DNA of 61,600 nt from JBFEYJ01 sp041563315 (GTDB lineage Bacteria > Pseudomonadota > Gammaproteobacteria > Thiohalomonadales > Thiohalomonadaceae). The translations under genes were made by a program, and so were the position numbers. Shown here one piece after another: positions 7,157-15,436 of the stretch. The notes under the pieces are model-generated. The model made no database searches and was not told the origin of the DNA. It was given only the letters and a program-made list of their open reading frames with translations. Within the stretch, counting starts at the first letter, position 1. Each line of letters starts with the position of its first letter. Location of the stretch: positions 1-61,600 of the forward strand of contig JBFFNE010000008.1 of assembly GCA_041563315.1 (NCBI GenBank), in the 5' to 3' direction.

Positions 7157-8503
7157 ATGCGATACCTTGCCGCTGTACTGCTACTGATGTCACTGCCCTT
7201 GCACGCCGCTTTGCCAGCCTTTGACAGCCAGGGGGAGAACCTGCCTACGCTGGCACCGATGCTGGAGAAGACCGTACCGGGCGTGGTGAATGTGTTCACC
7301 CGCACCCGGGTGGCAGTGCGCCAAAGCCCCTTGCTTTCGGACCCGTTTTTCCGCCGCTTCTTTAATGTTCCGGAACAACCCCGTGAGCGGATGGCGCAGA
7401 GTCTGGGCTCAGGCGTAGTGGTGGATGCCAAAAAGGGCTACATCCTGACCAACCACCATGTGATCGATGGTGCTGACGAAATCTCGGTCAACCTATCCGA
7501 CGGACGCACCCTGCAGGCGCAACTGGTCGGTTCCGATCCGGAAACCGATATCGCGGTACTGCATGTAGAGCATGGCAAGCTGACAGCGCTACCGATGAGC
7601 AATTCGGACAACACCCGCGTGGGCGATTTCGTCGTGGCCATCGGCAACCCCTTCGGTCTTGGGCAGACGGTTACCTCGGGTATCGTCAGTGCCATGGGGC
7701 GCTCCGGCCTGGGTATCGAGGGTTATGAGGACTTTATTCAGACCGACGCCTCCATCAATCCCGGCAACTCCGGTGGTGCGTTGGTCAATCTTCGCGGGGA
7801 GCTGGTAGGGGTGAATACCGCGATCCTCTCCAAAAGCGGTGGTAATGTTGGGATCGGCTTTGCCATTCCCATCAACATGGCAAGCGAGGTGATGAACCAG
7901 CTTATCGAACACGGTGAGGTTCGCCGTGGTGTGCTCGGTGCCCAGGCCCAGAACCTGACCCCGGAACTGGCTACAGCATTCAACATTGAGCATCAGCAGG
8001 GCGCTGTGGTCACTCAAGTGACCAAGGGTTCCCCCGCTGACAAAGCCGGACTGCAGACTGGAGATGTAATCACCGAACTCAACGGACGCGAGGTACAGGG
8101 TGCCAGCGATGTCCGCAACCAGGTCGGCCTACTGCGTATCGGTCAGCAAGTGGACATAAGGATCCTGCGTGATGGCAAGATCAAGCGCATCAAAGCCGTA
8201 GTTGAGGAGCCAGAACTCACGGCCGTGACCGGGGACAAGCTCCATCCGCGCCTGAACGGTGCGGTACTCGCCAACCTCGCCGAGGAGACGGTTAGCGGCC
8301 AGGTGCAGGGCGTGGTGGTGGCTGAAGTCGCTCCCGGCTCGGCGGCAATGGCCGCCGGATTGCGCAGGGGGGATGTGATTACTCAGGCCAACCGCAAGGC
8401 GGTGACGGACCTCGACAGCATGCGTACCGCGGTCAAGGACAGCAACGCCCTGCTACTGAATATCCAGCGCCGTGGCGGAGCACTGTTCCTGCTGTTGCAG
8501 TAA
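7157..8503 (+). CDS. degQ: Periplasmic Do-family serine endopeptidase (DegQ-like)
   Basis: A 448-residue periplasmic protease/chaperone. The ATG at 7157 starts a signal peptide (MRYLAAVLLLMSLPLHA) and has GAAGGA upstream; longer in-frame starts run through repeat DNA. The trypsin-like domain has the catalytic triad H101 (TNHHVID), D131 (DIAVL) and S205 (NPGNSGGAL). Two PDZ domains follow, the first from about residue 250 (RGVLGAQAQNL) and the second from about 365. The LA loop before the triad is short, which fits DegQ/DegS-sized family members better than DegP. It stands alone. Confidence 0.92.
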   Translation: MRYLAAVLLLMSLPLHAALPAFDSQGENLPTLAPMLEKTVPGVVNVFTRTRVAVRQSPLLSDPFFRRFFNVPEQPRERMAQSLGSGVVVDAKKGYILTNHHVIDGADEISVNLSDGRTLQAQLVGSDPETDIAVLHVEHGKLTALPMSNSDNTRVGDFVVAIGNPFGLGQTVTSGIVSAMGRSGLGIEGYEDFIQTDASINPGNSGGALVNLRGELVGVNTAILSKSGGNVGIGFAIPINMASEVMNQLIEHGEVRRGVLGAQAQNLTPELATAFNIEHQQGAVVTQVTKGSPADKAGLQTGDVITELNGREVQGASDVRNQVGLLRIGQQVDIRILRDGKIKRIKAVVEEPELTAVTGDKLHPRLNGAVLANLAEETVSGQVQGVVVAEVAPGSAAMAAGLRRGDVITQANRKAVTDLDSMRTAVKDSNALLLNIQRRGGALFLLLQ

Positions 8504-8524
8504 CAACCAGACTCTTCAATCACC

Positions 8525-8554
8525 AAGGGCATCCCAAGGGCTGCCCTTTTGTTT
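8525..8554 (+). terminator. Probable terminator of degQ
   Basis: AAGGGCA (8525-8531) pairs with TGCCCTT (8542-8548), followed by TTGTTTG. The stem is short and the T run interrupted, so the call is moderate. Confidence 0.5.
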
Positions 8555-8573
8555 GTCCCGGTAGAGGGAGTGC

Positions 8574-9167
8574 TTACCAGCTATAGCCGAGCAGCATACC
8601 GGCGTGTCCTCCACCACCTTCGAAATCACCGACATCCAGGTCAACATCGGCCTGGGTATAACGCAGGTCAAAACCCACATTAAAGGCGTTGAAGTTCCAG
8701 ACAATGCCACCATTCATCCAGAAACCAAATCCATCGCCACTGTCGGAAAACCTCTGGCCACCTCCAACATTACCTTTTGCATCCAGGGTGACATAGGCCA
8801 ACCCGCCTCCCAGGAAGGGTTGCATATTGGACGCCGAACTCCAGTATTTGCGCACACCAAGATTTATTTCAGAGGTTTCCACATCTTCTTCGTAATAGAG
8901 AACGCCGACTCCCGGGAAGAAGACATTACCGCGAAAATCACCCTCAGAAAAGTGCGCATCCGCGGCAAAATTTATTGGCCAAGCCTGTTGCCGAAAATCG
9001 AACCTGACGCCTATTTCGCCATGTTCATCAGCGGTCCAGTCATCTTCATCCAGAGCCTTGGCACCGAGAAAGGCGTTGAGATTGCCTGTCCACTCGGCAG
9101 CACTGGCCACACCGGGAAAGAGCAGACTGAGAGGAAGGAAAAGCAGGAAAACGCGGCGCAAACTCAT
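8574..9167 (-). CDS. Outer-membrane beta-barrel protein (OmpA/OmpX-like fold)
   Basis: This 197-residue protein begins with a signal peptide (MSLRRVFLLFLPLSLLFPGVASA) and ends in the aromatic C-terminal strand LLGYSW, as outer-membrane barrels do. Alternating strands with glycine and aromatic residues (PFLGGGLAYVTLD, WNFNAFNVGFDLRYTQ) fit a small 8-stranded barrel. The ATG at 9167 follows a perfect AAGGAG; longer in-frame starts are not needed. Ligand and function are unknown. It converges with degQ. Confidence 0.8.
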   Translation of the reverse strand: MSLRRVFLLFLPLSLLFPGVASAAEWTGNLNAFLGAKALDEDDWTADEHGEIGVRFDFRQQAWPINFAADAHFSEGDFRGNVFFPGVGVLYYEEDVETSEINLGVRKYWSSASNMQPFLGGGLAYVTLDAKGNVGGGQRFSDSGDGFGFWMNGGIVWNFNAFNVGFDLRYTQADVDLDVGDFEGGGGHAGMLLGYSW

Positions 9168-9365
9168 AGCAAATCTCCTTACGAGAGAAAGCCTGCAGGC
9201 ATCGGCAAGGAGCATACTCAACTGGACGGCACCGATGCCGCAGGATGATAGGGGTGTCCCTATAATAGCTAGCTGAGTGTGGATAAAAAGCAAGACGCCA
9301 GTTGCGCGCGGATTCCTGCATCGCTCCCAAGCGGAGTGGCAGCGTTAAAATTTCTGACGGCTGAA

Positions 9366-9785
9366 TTATTGACTTCGCTCTTCTTCATCGATAAGCCAAC
9401 CTTTCTCGGCACGGACAAAACGCACTCGCTCTTTTTTGTGCATCGTGTCACCGGCCTTGAAGTCGCCATAGGTCACGCCCAGTGCCGCCGCCTTCAAACC
9501 GGCGGTGAAGATATTGGTGCCCTCTTGCTGCAAGGCTGATGTGGCTTCCTGCAGACTGACCTTGAAGCGCAGATCGTACTCGACCTCGGCGATGTAGGTG
9601 TTGCGATCGCGCGGGATCCCATTGACCTTGGCGAAATTGACCACTTCGAAGATGGTGCTGCCGTATTCCTGCTGCAGCCTGGTGGTGACCTGCTCACGAA
9701 TCTCCACTTCGGAGGGTTTGCTGCTGCATCCTGCCAGCAGTATCAGGGTAAGCAGGGCGATAAAACCGGGCAAAAATCTTTTCAT
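9366..9785 (-). CDS. Putative lipoprotein of unknown function
   Basis: This 139-residue protein has a lipoprotein signal with lipobox LLAGC (Cys20), then SSKPSEVEI. Residues 21-139 contain two alternating alpha/beta stretches (EVVNFAKVNG, YIAEVEYDLRFKV) and a charged C-terminus. The Ser at +2 suggests outer-membrane sorting. The ATG at 9785 was chosen because it begins the signal peptide. No family was recognised. Confidence 0.7.
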   Translation of the reverse strand: MKRFLPGFIALLTLILLAGCSSKPSEVEIREQVTTRLQQEYGSTIFEVVNFAKVNGIPRDRNTYIAEVEYDLRFKVSLQEATSALQQEGTNIFTAGLKAAALGVTYGDFKAGDTMHKKERVRFVRAEKGWLIDEEERSQ

Positions 9786-9897
9786 GAGGGGGTGTCCTTG
9801 GGTAAATGTAGATATCGACAGTTTATCCAATTCTTTGCAAACGTGGGAAATGCCAGGCCGCGCATCCCCTCCTGTTTCTCACCGTAACTTCTCGCCC

Positions 9898-10048
9898 CCC
9901 TTATGCCAGTGCCGAGTAGGACAGGTTGCCCCATCCGGGGGGCCGAACCTCAACACCACGGCGCCGCTTGCCAAAAGCGCCATGCTCCACACTCCCTGGC
10001 TACCTGGCGCTTCTCTTTTCGCCTTTGCGGTAAGAACATTGTCGTGGG
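9898..10048 (+). repeat. Dispersed noncoding element, copy A
   Basis: About 150 bp match 29555-29719 over most of their length in the same orientation. Shared blocks include CCCTTATG, AGTGCCGAGTAGG, CAGGTTG, CCATCCGG, CCGAACCTCA, AAAGCGCCATGCT, CTACCTGG, TTCTCTTTTCGCCTTTG and GGTAAGA. No common reading frame is kept. The 453-bp gap 9786-10238 between divergent genes otherwise shows nothing. Confidence 0.8.
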
Positions 10049-10238
10049 CGAGCAGTTACTCTCACCCTTTAGCTGACAATCACCTCACCTCAGTGCGGCA
10101 ACAGCCATACTTTTGCGTGGGACAAGTTTTTTCTATGCATTACTTGAAAAAACTAATAATGCATGCATATTAGTACTTAAGCAGGTTCTAATGACTACCT
10201 GTACATGTACCAACCACAACGCCATCAGGAGGTGTTTT

Positions 10239-10688
10239 ATGGCCAGTTTGATTAACGGTTTTCCGCACGACGGCGTAGTCACCATCAACCGTGTGATCCT
10301 CAAGCCTGAATACAGTGTTGATGATCTGCAGGAACGGGTGGCGATGTTGTGTGAAAACGTAAAGACCTACCACTCCACCACCGGTTTCGTTGGTGGCTTT
10401 GTATCGCTCAATAGTGGTGCGGTCTCCAACGAGGGGTCCACCGTCGGCCAGGCTGTCGAGAGCCCTCTGAAAGATAAGGAGGCACTGATTATCACCTTCT
10501 GGAAATCTTTCGCCGAGCACGAAGAGTCGCATAAATCAGAATCCTTCCAACCCCTGTTCAAGGAAGTGCTTGAGTTGTGCGAAAACGGTAACGAGGAGAT
10601 CGCCTACGAGATGCTCTGGTCCGGTGCTGCCTACAACGAGGAAGAGGCCAAGGCCGCACAAGAGGCCAAGGAGATGTACGCCGCTTAG
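10239..10688 (+). CDS. Small soluble protein, possible dimeric alpha-beta barrel (ABM-like)
   Basis: This 149-residue protein has no signal peptide or membrane segment. The stretch ALIITFWKSFAEHEESHKSESF, followed by a helix and the strand EIAYEMLWSG, resembles the dimeric alpha-beta barrel of antibiotic-biosynthesis-monooxygenase-like proteins. The link is weak and no cofactor residues are evident. The ATG at 10239 follows AGGAGGTG, an excellent ribosome-binding site, so the gene is probably well expressed. The C-terminus is rich in Glu and Ala (EEEAKAAQEAKEM). A strong terminator follows, so it is monocistronic. Confidence 0.75.
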   Translation: MASLINGFPHDGVVTINRVILKPEYSVDDLQERVAMLCENVKTYHSTTGFVGGFVSLNSGAVSNEGSTVGQAVESPLKDKEALIITFWKSFAEHEESHKSESFQPLFKEVLELCENGNEEIAYEMLWSGAAYNEEEAKAAQEAKEMYAA

Positions 10689-10717
10689 TGGCCTGAGTTA
10701 ACTGCTCTCCCAACAAA

Positions 10718-10752
10718 CCGTCGTCGTCCTTCAGGGCGGCGGCGGTTTTTTA
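10718..10752 (+). terminator. Rho-independent terminator
   Basis: CCGTCGTCGTCC pairs (with U-G wobbles) with GGGCGGCGGCGG around a TTCA loop and runs into TTTTTTA. Confidence 0.85.
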
Positions 10753-10768
10753 CTTTGCGTGCCTCCCT

Positions 10769-10838
10769 ATCGCGACCGGGACGGTCGCTTCCACACATAA
10801 ACCCGCTCTTCCCGTGGGAGCGACCGTACCGTCGCGAT
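10769..10838. repeat. REP-like inverted repeat
   Basis: ATCGCGAC (10769-10776) pairs with GTCGCGAT (10831-10838), and CGGTCGCTTCCAC (10782-10794) pairs with GTGGGAGCGACCG (10814-10826). This GTGGGAGCGACCG type is widespread in gammaproteobacterial intergenic DNA. Confidence 0.75.
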
Positions 10839-10951
10839 TTACTCTAATGCTTCACATGTTCGAGACCACTCCGGATATCTGGCCAATCTCGTTGACAGGA
10901 TGCTACCATCGTCATCGCTTACCCCTATATCTAACAAAGAGAGCGAGGACG

Positions 10952-11509
10952 ATGCTTAAAAATAGCGCGATTGAATACGGAGTTGTTTCCAAGACCCTGC
11001 ACTGGCTGATGGCCGCGATCATCCTGGTCCTGATCTTCGTCGGCATCTACATGGCCGGCCTGCCCAAGGAGGCTGCCGCAGAGAAGCAGTACGCCTTCCA
11101 GTTCTATAACCTGCACAAATCCTTTGGCGTTGTCGCATTCGGGCTTATCTTGTTGCGCCTGGTGTGGGTCGCTATCAGCCCGGTACCCAAACTGCCTTCG
11201 GCCTTCGCTCCCAAGGAGCGCGCCGTGGTCAAAGCCCTGCAGGGTCTGCTCTATTTGCTGATGCTGGTGATGCCGATTAGCGGCATGGTGATGTCCAACG
11301 CCAGCGGCCGCCCGGTCAACTTCTTCGGTCTGGGTGAGTTGCCCGCTCTAATCGCTGAAAACGAGGCCCTTGCCGGCATCGCCCATGAAGTCCACGAAAT
11401 CATGGGCTGGACCCTGCTGGTGCTGATCGTCCTGCACATGGCCGGTCCCCTCAAGCACCGCCTGAAAGACAAGGGCGGTGAAACCGACGTTCTTAAGCGG
11501 ATGCTCTGA
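10952..11509 (+). CDS. Cytochrome b561 family protein
   Basis: A 185-residue, four-helix inner-membrane di-heme cytochrome that passes electrons between quinol and periplasmic partners. Candidate heme ligands are H17 (TLHWLM), the His in NLHKSFG, and the His residues in AHEVHEIMGW and VLHMAG. Helices lie at about 15-36, 56-75, 93-112 and 147-166. The ATG at 10952 has GAGCGAGGA upstream. It stands alone between two terminators. Its redox partner cannot be told from the sequence. Confidence 0.9.
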   Translation: MLKNSAIEYGVVSKTLHWLMAAIILVLIFVGIYMAGLPKEAAAEKQYAFQFYNLHKSFGVVAFGLILLRLVWVAISPVPKLPSAFAPKERAVVKALQGLLYLLMLVMPISGMVMSNASGRPVNFFGLGELPALIAENEALAGIAHEVHEIMGWTLLVLIVLHMAGPLKHRLKDKGGETDVLKRML

Positions 11510-11532
11510 GGACCGCAGAGACCGAATGTCTG

Positions 11533-11570
11533 AAAAAGCGGTACCCTCTGGGGGTGCCGCTTTTTTTTTT
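11533..11570 (+). terminator. Rho-independent terminator of cytochrome b561
   Basis: AAAAAGCGGTACCC pairs with GGGGTGCCGCTTTTT and ends in a run of ten T. Confidence 0.93.
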
Positions 11571-11573
11571 GCG

Positions 11574-11735
11574 GTGCGCCAGGCGTGGCGATTGCTCCCG
11601 CAGTCCTCTTTTGCCGCGGTACCTCAGGCCGTCCATTCGCAGGCCGGACAAGCGCATGAGCTCAAGGAAATCGGCGAGGCGGACCACGACGGCGGCGGCC
11701 ATATGATTGTGACGCGTGCCCAATTTGCCAAATGA
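11574..11735 (+). other. Possible broken or short upstream ORF
   Basis: From a GTG at 11574 the frame stays open for about 53 codons and ends with GGGHMIVTRAQFAK at TGA 11733-11735. That stop overlaps the ATG of the next small ORF (AAATGA). No good start or ribosome-binding site is visible. Together the two frames could be one gene split by a one-base shift near 11732. No family was recognised. Confidence 0.3.
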
Positions 11736-11908
11736 ACGTGGAGGTTTACCAGGGTCGTATCAACAAGATTTATGGCACCACGCTCAACATTCCGGTAGTC
11801 TACTACCCAACACTCGTGTCGGTAACCTTTGGCCGCCGTGTCAAAGATGCCGCCATGGATGGCCAGATGATTCGCGCCACCAAGCTCGAGGCACTGGCTA
11901 ATAAGTAA
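11732..11908 (+). CDS. Small protein of unknown function (58 aa)
   Basis: ATG 11732 to TAA 11908 encodes 58 residues rich in beta-prone and basic residues (NKIYGTTLNIPVVYYPTL, then VTFGRRVKDAAMDGQMIRAT). It overlaps the preceding frame by ATGA and is followed 27 bp later by a strong terminator, which argues that the region is transcribed as a unit. It has no signal peptide and no known domain that I can name. It may instead be the C-terminal part of a frameshifted gene starting near 11574. Confidence 0.45.
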   Translation: MNVEVYQGRINKIYGTTLNIPVVYYPTLVSVTFGRRVKDAAMDGQMIRATKLEALANK

Positions 11909-11935
11909 AAACAGTCACAATAAAAACAATCAGTT

Positions 11936-11963
11936 GCGCCCCATTTCAGGGGCGCTTTTCTTT
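11936..11963 (+). terminator. Rho-independent terminator
   Basis: GCGCCCC/GGGGCGC 7-bp perfect stem, ATTTCA loop, then TTTTCTTTT. Confidence 0.92.
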
Positions 11964-12034
11964 TCTGCGGCCTGCAGACGTTACCAGACCCCGGTGAAAA
12001 AAGGCCGAACCGGCACCTGCGCCTGTCAGCCTGT

Positions 12035-12748
12035 TTAATCCCTTCCCGCTTCGATGGCGATAACCTCAGCCTTCGTTCCCTCGACCGCAAAGCGGATATT
12101 CAATCCACACAGGCTAATACCGTACTCCCGATGCTTGTCGCTTTGTGCCTGATAGGCTGGACGAGGATCGAGGGCAATGGTCTCGCTAATCAGAGCCTGC
12201 AATCGGGGATAGCAGTCAGCCCATTGCTGACAGGACTGCCTGGCGACCTCGCTGAAGCGAACAGACAGACGCTCCTGCGGGGCCTCGTCGGCAAACCCCG
12301 CCAATGCCTCGGGAATACTATCGACGTAGGGGATGTAGGGTTTGATATCGAGCACCGGTGTCCCATCAAGCAGGTCTGCGCCCCTCAGGTGAAGAACGAC
12401 CTTGCCTGCAGCCGTTTCAATCCGTGATAACTCGACCACGGAAAGCCCAAGGGGATTGGGACGATGGGTTGAGCGGCTGGCGAACACCCCGATACGCTGG
12501 TTACCGCCAAGACGCGGTGGACGCACCGTTGGCCTCCACTCCTCACGTTTCACGCCGTGAAACACAAAGGTGAGCCAGATATGGGAAAAGCCTTCCAGTC
12601 CCCTCACGGCTTCAGACCGGTTATAGGGTGGCAGTAACTCCAGGCTCGCTTCAGCGGCCTGGCTCAGGCCCGGCTGTCGCGGAATGCCGAACTTTTCCGA
12701 ATAACAGGAATGAACGATGCCGATGGGCTCAAAATGGAAAGTTTGCAT
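12035..12748 (-). CDS. trmO: tRNA (t6A37) N6-methyltransferase TrmO
   Basis: This 237-residue SAM-dependent enzyme methylates N6-threonylcarbamoyladenosine at position 37 of tRNA-Thr. The UPF0066/TsaA domain is clear: EPIGIVHSCYSEKFGIPRQPGL at the start, RLGGN (about 79-83), the signature GVFASRSTHRPNPLGLS (about 87-103), and DIKPYIPYVDS. The extra C-terminal domain (about 160-237) is the usual one in gammaproteobacterial TrmO and ends in FAVEGTKAEVIAIE. It is monocistronic on the minus strand. Confidence 0.93.
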   Translation of the reverse strand: MQTFHFEPIGIVHSCYSEKFGIPRQPGLSQAAEASLELLPPYNRSEAVRGLEGFSHIWLTFVFHGVKREEWRPTVRPPRLGGNQRIGVFASRSTHRPNPLGLSVVELSRIETAAGKVVLHLRGADLLDGTPVLDIKPYIPYVDSIPEALAGFADEAPQERLSVRFSEVARQSCQQWADCYPRLQALISETIALDPRPAYQAQSDKHREYGISLCGLNIRFAVEGTKAEVIAIEAGRD

Positions 12749-13084
12749 TACAAGAGATAGGGCGCTAAAGAGTGAATTTGTTCAGACGAACTCAATAATA
12801 CGCTATTTCATGAAGATGACCGACCCCTCATGCACTTGGGTTCTCTGTGTCCTCTGCGACCTGCTTTATAAGCCTTTACGTATCAAGGGCAGTGTACTGT
12901 GCCCCCTGTTCAGGGACCTGGGGATGACGGCGGGACAGCTCGAGGGTAACCGGTACGGTCCATCAAAACGCCCTATGCCTAGCAAGGCGTCCTTAATAGA
13001 GAGCTTTTCCTGATGAGAGTGGGTTGGTGGAATGACCTTATGGGGGGTTCACTCCCCCCCCATAAGGCAGTACAACAATGAGGT
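12749..13084. other. Intergenic region with a strong hairpin
   Basis: No gene is visible. Near its right end, CCTTATGGGGGG (13036-13047) pairs with TCCCCCCCATAAGG (13053-13067 with one bulge) to make a very stable hairpin behind the small minus-strand ORF at 13085-13246. There is no T tract on either side. Confidence 0.6.
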
Positions 13085-13246
13085 TCAGGGACGCTTTGGA
13101 GTGGTGTATTCGACCTCTTTCTGGAAGGACTCCCAGATAGTCTCGTAGCCTACGTAGCCTTTTTCATTAGGCTCTTTTTGACGGGTTACAAGAAAACGAG
13201 CTTTGCCCTCAGGAACTTTAGGTCTGGCTTTAGGTTGTTCGCTCAT
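13085..13246 (-). CDS. Small basic protein of unknown function (53 aa)
   Basis: A clean 53-codon frame starts at ATG 13246 behind AAAAGGTGATTT, a good ribosome-binding site, and ends at TGA 13085. The protein is polar and lysine/proline rich at its N-terminus (MSEQPKARPKVPEGKARFLV) and has aromatic residues after it (GYVGYETIWESFQKE). It has no signal or membrane segment. A stable hairpin lies 18 bp past the stop. I recognise no family. Confidence 0.55.
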   Translation of the reverse strand: MSEQPKARPKVPEGKARFLVTRQKEPNEKGYVGYETIWESFQKEVEYTTPKRP

Positions 13247-13683
13247 AAATCACCTTTTGCTTCGAAGTCGTGATCGCCACTGCAAGGGTTCGCAGCTGAA
13301 AACGATAACGATGAAAATAGTTTATTACTGCACCTAAAATTGTAACAGAAATCGTTGGGTGACCAGCATCCCCGCACACCATGAACTTTTTATGGCGCGA
13401 TAAGTAATTATTTTAGCTTCCTGCGGACCGGGGTACTCCTGGTGTTTTCCATCCGAGAATGCACCCGATAGGTGTTTAGTGAGCACCGCCCCCCTATTGA
13501 GGGCCCTCATTAACCGCCATAACACTATTTTTCTCGAACTGCTTCCAACTTTCAGTGCGATATTGTCGGCGCCGAGGGCTGGCATTGTGCTAAAAAACGA
13601 CTGGCACATTCGTCCTGATTTTCCCGTTAATTTACATTAAAATCAGCTGTTCTTTTCCAACCTCATGCTGAGGACTTTACTGT
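13247..13683. other. Intergenic region without a recognised gene
   Basis: About 437 bp between the small minus-strand ORF and the YCII gene. A 91-codon minus frame (13334-13609) has no ribosome-binding site and low-complexity content, so I treat it as noncoding. Promoters for both flanking genes are expected here, but I see no convincing boxes. Confidence 0.5.
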
Positions 13684-14034
13684 ATGCCGCAATATATCTT
13701 TGTTTATCTGGGAGGCGAATACCCTTCTGACCCCAAAGATGCTCAAAAGCACTTGGAAAAATACCAGCAATGGTTGAATTCACTGGGTGATGCTGTAGTA
13801 AGTCCAGCCGTGCCTTTCAAGGATACGCATACGGTGCAGGCTGACGGCTCGGCCTCCCAGGGGAGTGTCTCTGCCATGTCAGGACTGAGTATCATGAGGA
13901 TGGGCTCCATGCAGGAGGCGATTGCCGCAGCACAGTCCTGTCCTTTCCTGGAAATCAATGGCGCTCTGGAAGTATCAGAGATGATCGAGATGTCAGGCAA
14001 TTCTCCTGAGGGTGGCAGCAAAGCGATGAACTAA
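13684..14034 (+). CDS. YCII-related domain protein
   Basis: This 116-residue protein fits the YCII/DGPF family (ferredoxin-like alpha-beta fold). It opens MPQYIFVYLGGEYP, has a long helix with DAQKHLEKYQQWLNSLGD, and then the typical AAAQSCPFLEINGALEVSEM. Family members form dimers and most have no known reaction. The ATG at 13684 follows TGAGGAC. It is the first gene of a four-gene right-reading cassette; the next ATG begins 6 bp after its stop. Confidence 0.8.
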   Translation: MPQYIFVYLGGEYPSDPKDAQKHLEKYQQWLNSLGDAVVSPAVPFKDTHTVQADGSASQGSVSAMSGLSIMRMGSMQEAIAAAQSCPFLEINGALEVSEMIEMSGNSPEGGSKAMN

Positions 14035-14040
14035 CGGGTG

Positions 14041-15090
14041 ATGGAGTTTATCTGTTATGACGACTGGGATCAGTTGCCTGCACACGCCGGCACCCTGTTT
14101 GCCAAGGTATCGGAAGACAGTATATTTTTTTCGCGCCCATGGTTCGATAACCTGCTCAGGCATGCTCCTGATAATTGTCAGAGTATTCTACTGCCATGTG
14201 TGGTTGAAGACGGTAAAGTGCTGGCAATGATGCCGCTTGTGATGCGTAGCAGCGAGCACTGGTATGCGCTCACCAACTTGTACTCCTCGCTCTATACGCT
14301 GTTGCTTGCAGAGCATAAGCAGCAGGAGACCATTGAATGCCTGGCCAGGGGTTTAAGCCAGTTGCCCTTTTCTTCGCTACGCCTGGAGCCGATTGCTGAA
14401 AATGACAGGAACCTGCAAGGCTTCCAGCAGGCCATGGAGTCTTTAGGTATTTCCTGTCATCGGACATTTCGGCACTACAACTGGATTCACCGCACTCGGG
14501 GGCAGACATTTGCTGACTACATGGAGGCTCGCCCTGCCAAAGTGCGCAATACCATTACACGAAAAGAGCGAAAGCTCGACCGTGAGTACGGCTACACTAT
14601 TCGCCTTTATACTGGAGATTGTCTGCAACAGGCAATGGCAGACTATAACGCTGTCTACCAAAAGAGCTGGAAAGCCAATGAGCTCTATGGCGACTTTATT
14701 GAAGGCCTGGCTTGCAGTCTGGCAGTGCCAGGATGGTTGAGGCTCGCCATTCTCTATATTGAGCAAAAGCCTGTTGCTGCACAGTTCTGGTTTGTGGTAC
14801 ATGGCAAAGCCAGTATTTTCAAGCTGGCCTATGATGAGGACTGGAAGCGTTACTCCCCTGGTTCGATTCTAACCAGCTACCTGATGCGGCATGTTATCGA
14901 CACCGACAGGGTCGAGGAAATTGACTTTCTGACAGGAAACGATGCTTACAAGCAAGACTGGATGTCAGGGCGCAGGCAGCGCTGGGCACTCTACTGCATC
15001 AACAAAACTAAACCCGAACACAGTGGTATACGGCTGTTGAAGCGGCTCCGCGGATTGATACGACACAGAATAACTCAGGCAACATCATAA
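14041..15090 (+). CDS. GNAT-family acyltransferase (FemAB/BioF2-like, PF13480 type)
   Basis: This 349-residue protein resembles the acetyltransferase found in some polysaccharide and lipid-modification loci. Supporting segments are the C-terminal half: VAAQFWFVVHGKASIFKLAYDEDWKRYSPGS, then VEEIDFLTGNDAYKQDW, which is the characteristic GNAT/FemAB fold end. The first half (1-150) is a degenerate GNAT domain. ATG 14041 is preferred over the overlapping GTG 14038. Spacing to the YCII gene is 6 bp and to the next gene 12 bp, so it is operonic. The acyl donor and acceptor are unknown. Confidence 0.75.
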   Translation: MEFICYDDWDQLPAHAGTLFAKVSEDSIFFSRPWFDNLLRHAPDNCQSILLPCVVEDGKVLAMMPLVMRSSEHWYALTNLYSSLYTLLLAEHKQQETIECLARGLSQLPFSSLRLEPIAENDRNLQGFQQAMESLGISCHRTFRHYNWIHRTRGQTFADYMEARPAKVRNTITRKERKLDREYGYTIRLYTGDCLQQAMADYNAVYQKSWKANELYGDFIEGLACSLAVPGWLRLAILYIEQKPVAAQFWFVVHGKASIFKLAYDEDWKRYSPGSILTSYLMRHVIDTDRVEEIDFLTGNDAYKQDWMSGRRQRWALYCINKTKPEHSGIRLLKRLRGLIRHRITQATS

Positions 15091-15102
15091 AGGGCAAACA
15101 AA

Positions 15103-15414
15103 ATGCAGCTGAAGATTGACGCAGAAAAATTCGATGAACACCAACAAATCTTCATTCGGGAAATTATTGAGCAAGTCAGATTCAAGCTCGCCGCGGCGGG
15201 CGTCAGCGGCGACCAGCTGAAAGAAATCACAGGTGAGATTGCGTTCAGCATTGCCAGTACGATTGACGACACAGCCAAAATTGAATTTGAGGACGTTGAG
15301 GTCAGACCCTACCTGACATTCCTAACGGATGACGACCAGCTCATTCATGGCGGTGAGAACTCATATACCCATGAATATGTCGCCAGCCTTATGGCTGAGG
15401 CCTTTGGCAAATAA
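15103..15414 (+). CDS. Protein of unknown function (103 aa)
   Basis: A soluble, acidic protein of 103 residues. Helices dominate residues 1-60 (FDEHQQIFIREIIEQVRFKLAA..), then a short beta-like stretch (VEVRPYLTFLTDDDQ) and a C-terminal helix. It has no signal peptide, cysteine or known motif. It lies 12 bp after the GNAT gene and 22 bp before the next gene, so it is co-transcribed. I do not recognise the family. Confidence 0.7.
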   Translation: MQLKIDAEKFDEHQQIFIREIIEQVRFKLAAAGVSGDQLKEITGEIAFSIASTIDDTAKIEFEDVEVRPYLTFLTDDDQLIHGGENSYTHEYVASLMAEAFGK

Positions 15415-15436
15415 ACACTAAACAGTAGACAATTCA

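Noticed and set aside
13334..13609. 91-codon minus ORF
   Set aside because: No ribosome-binding site or domain; composition like the surrounding intergenic DNA.
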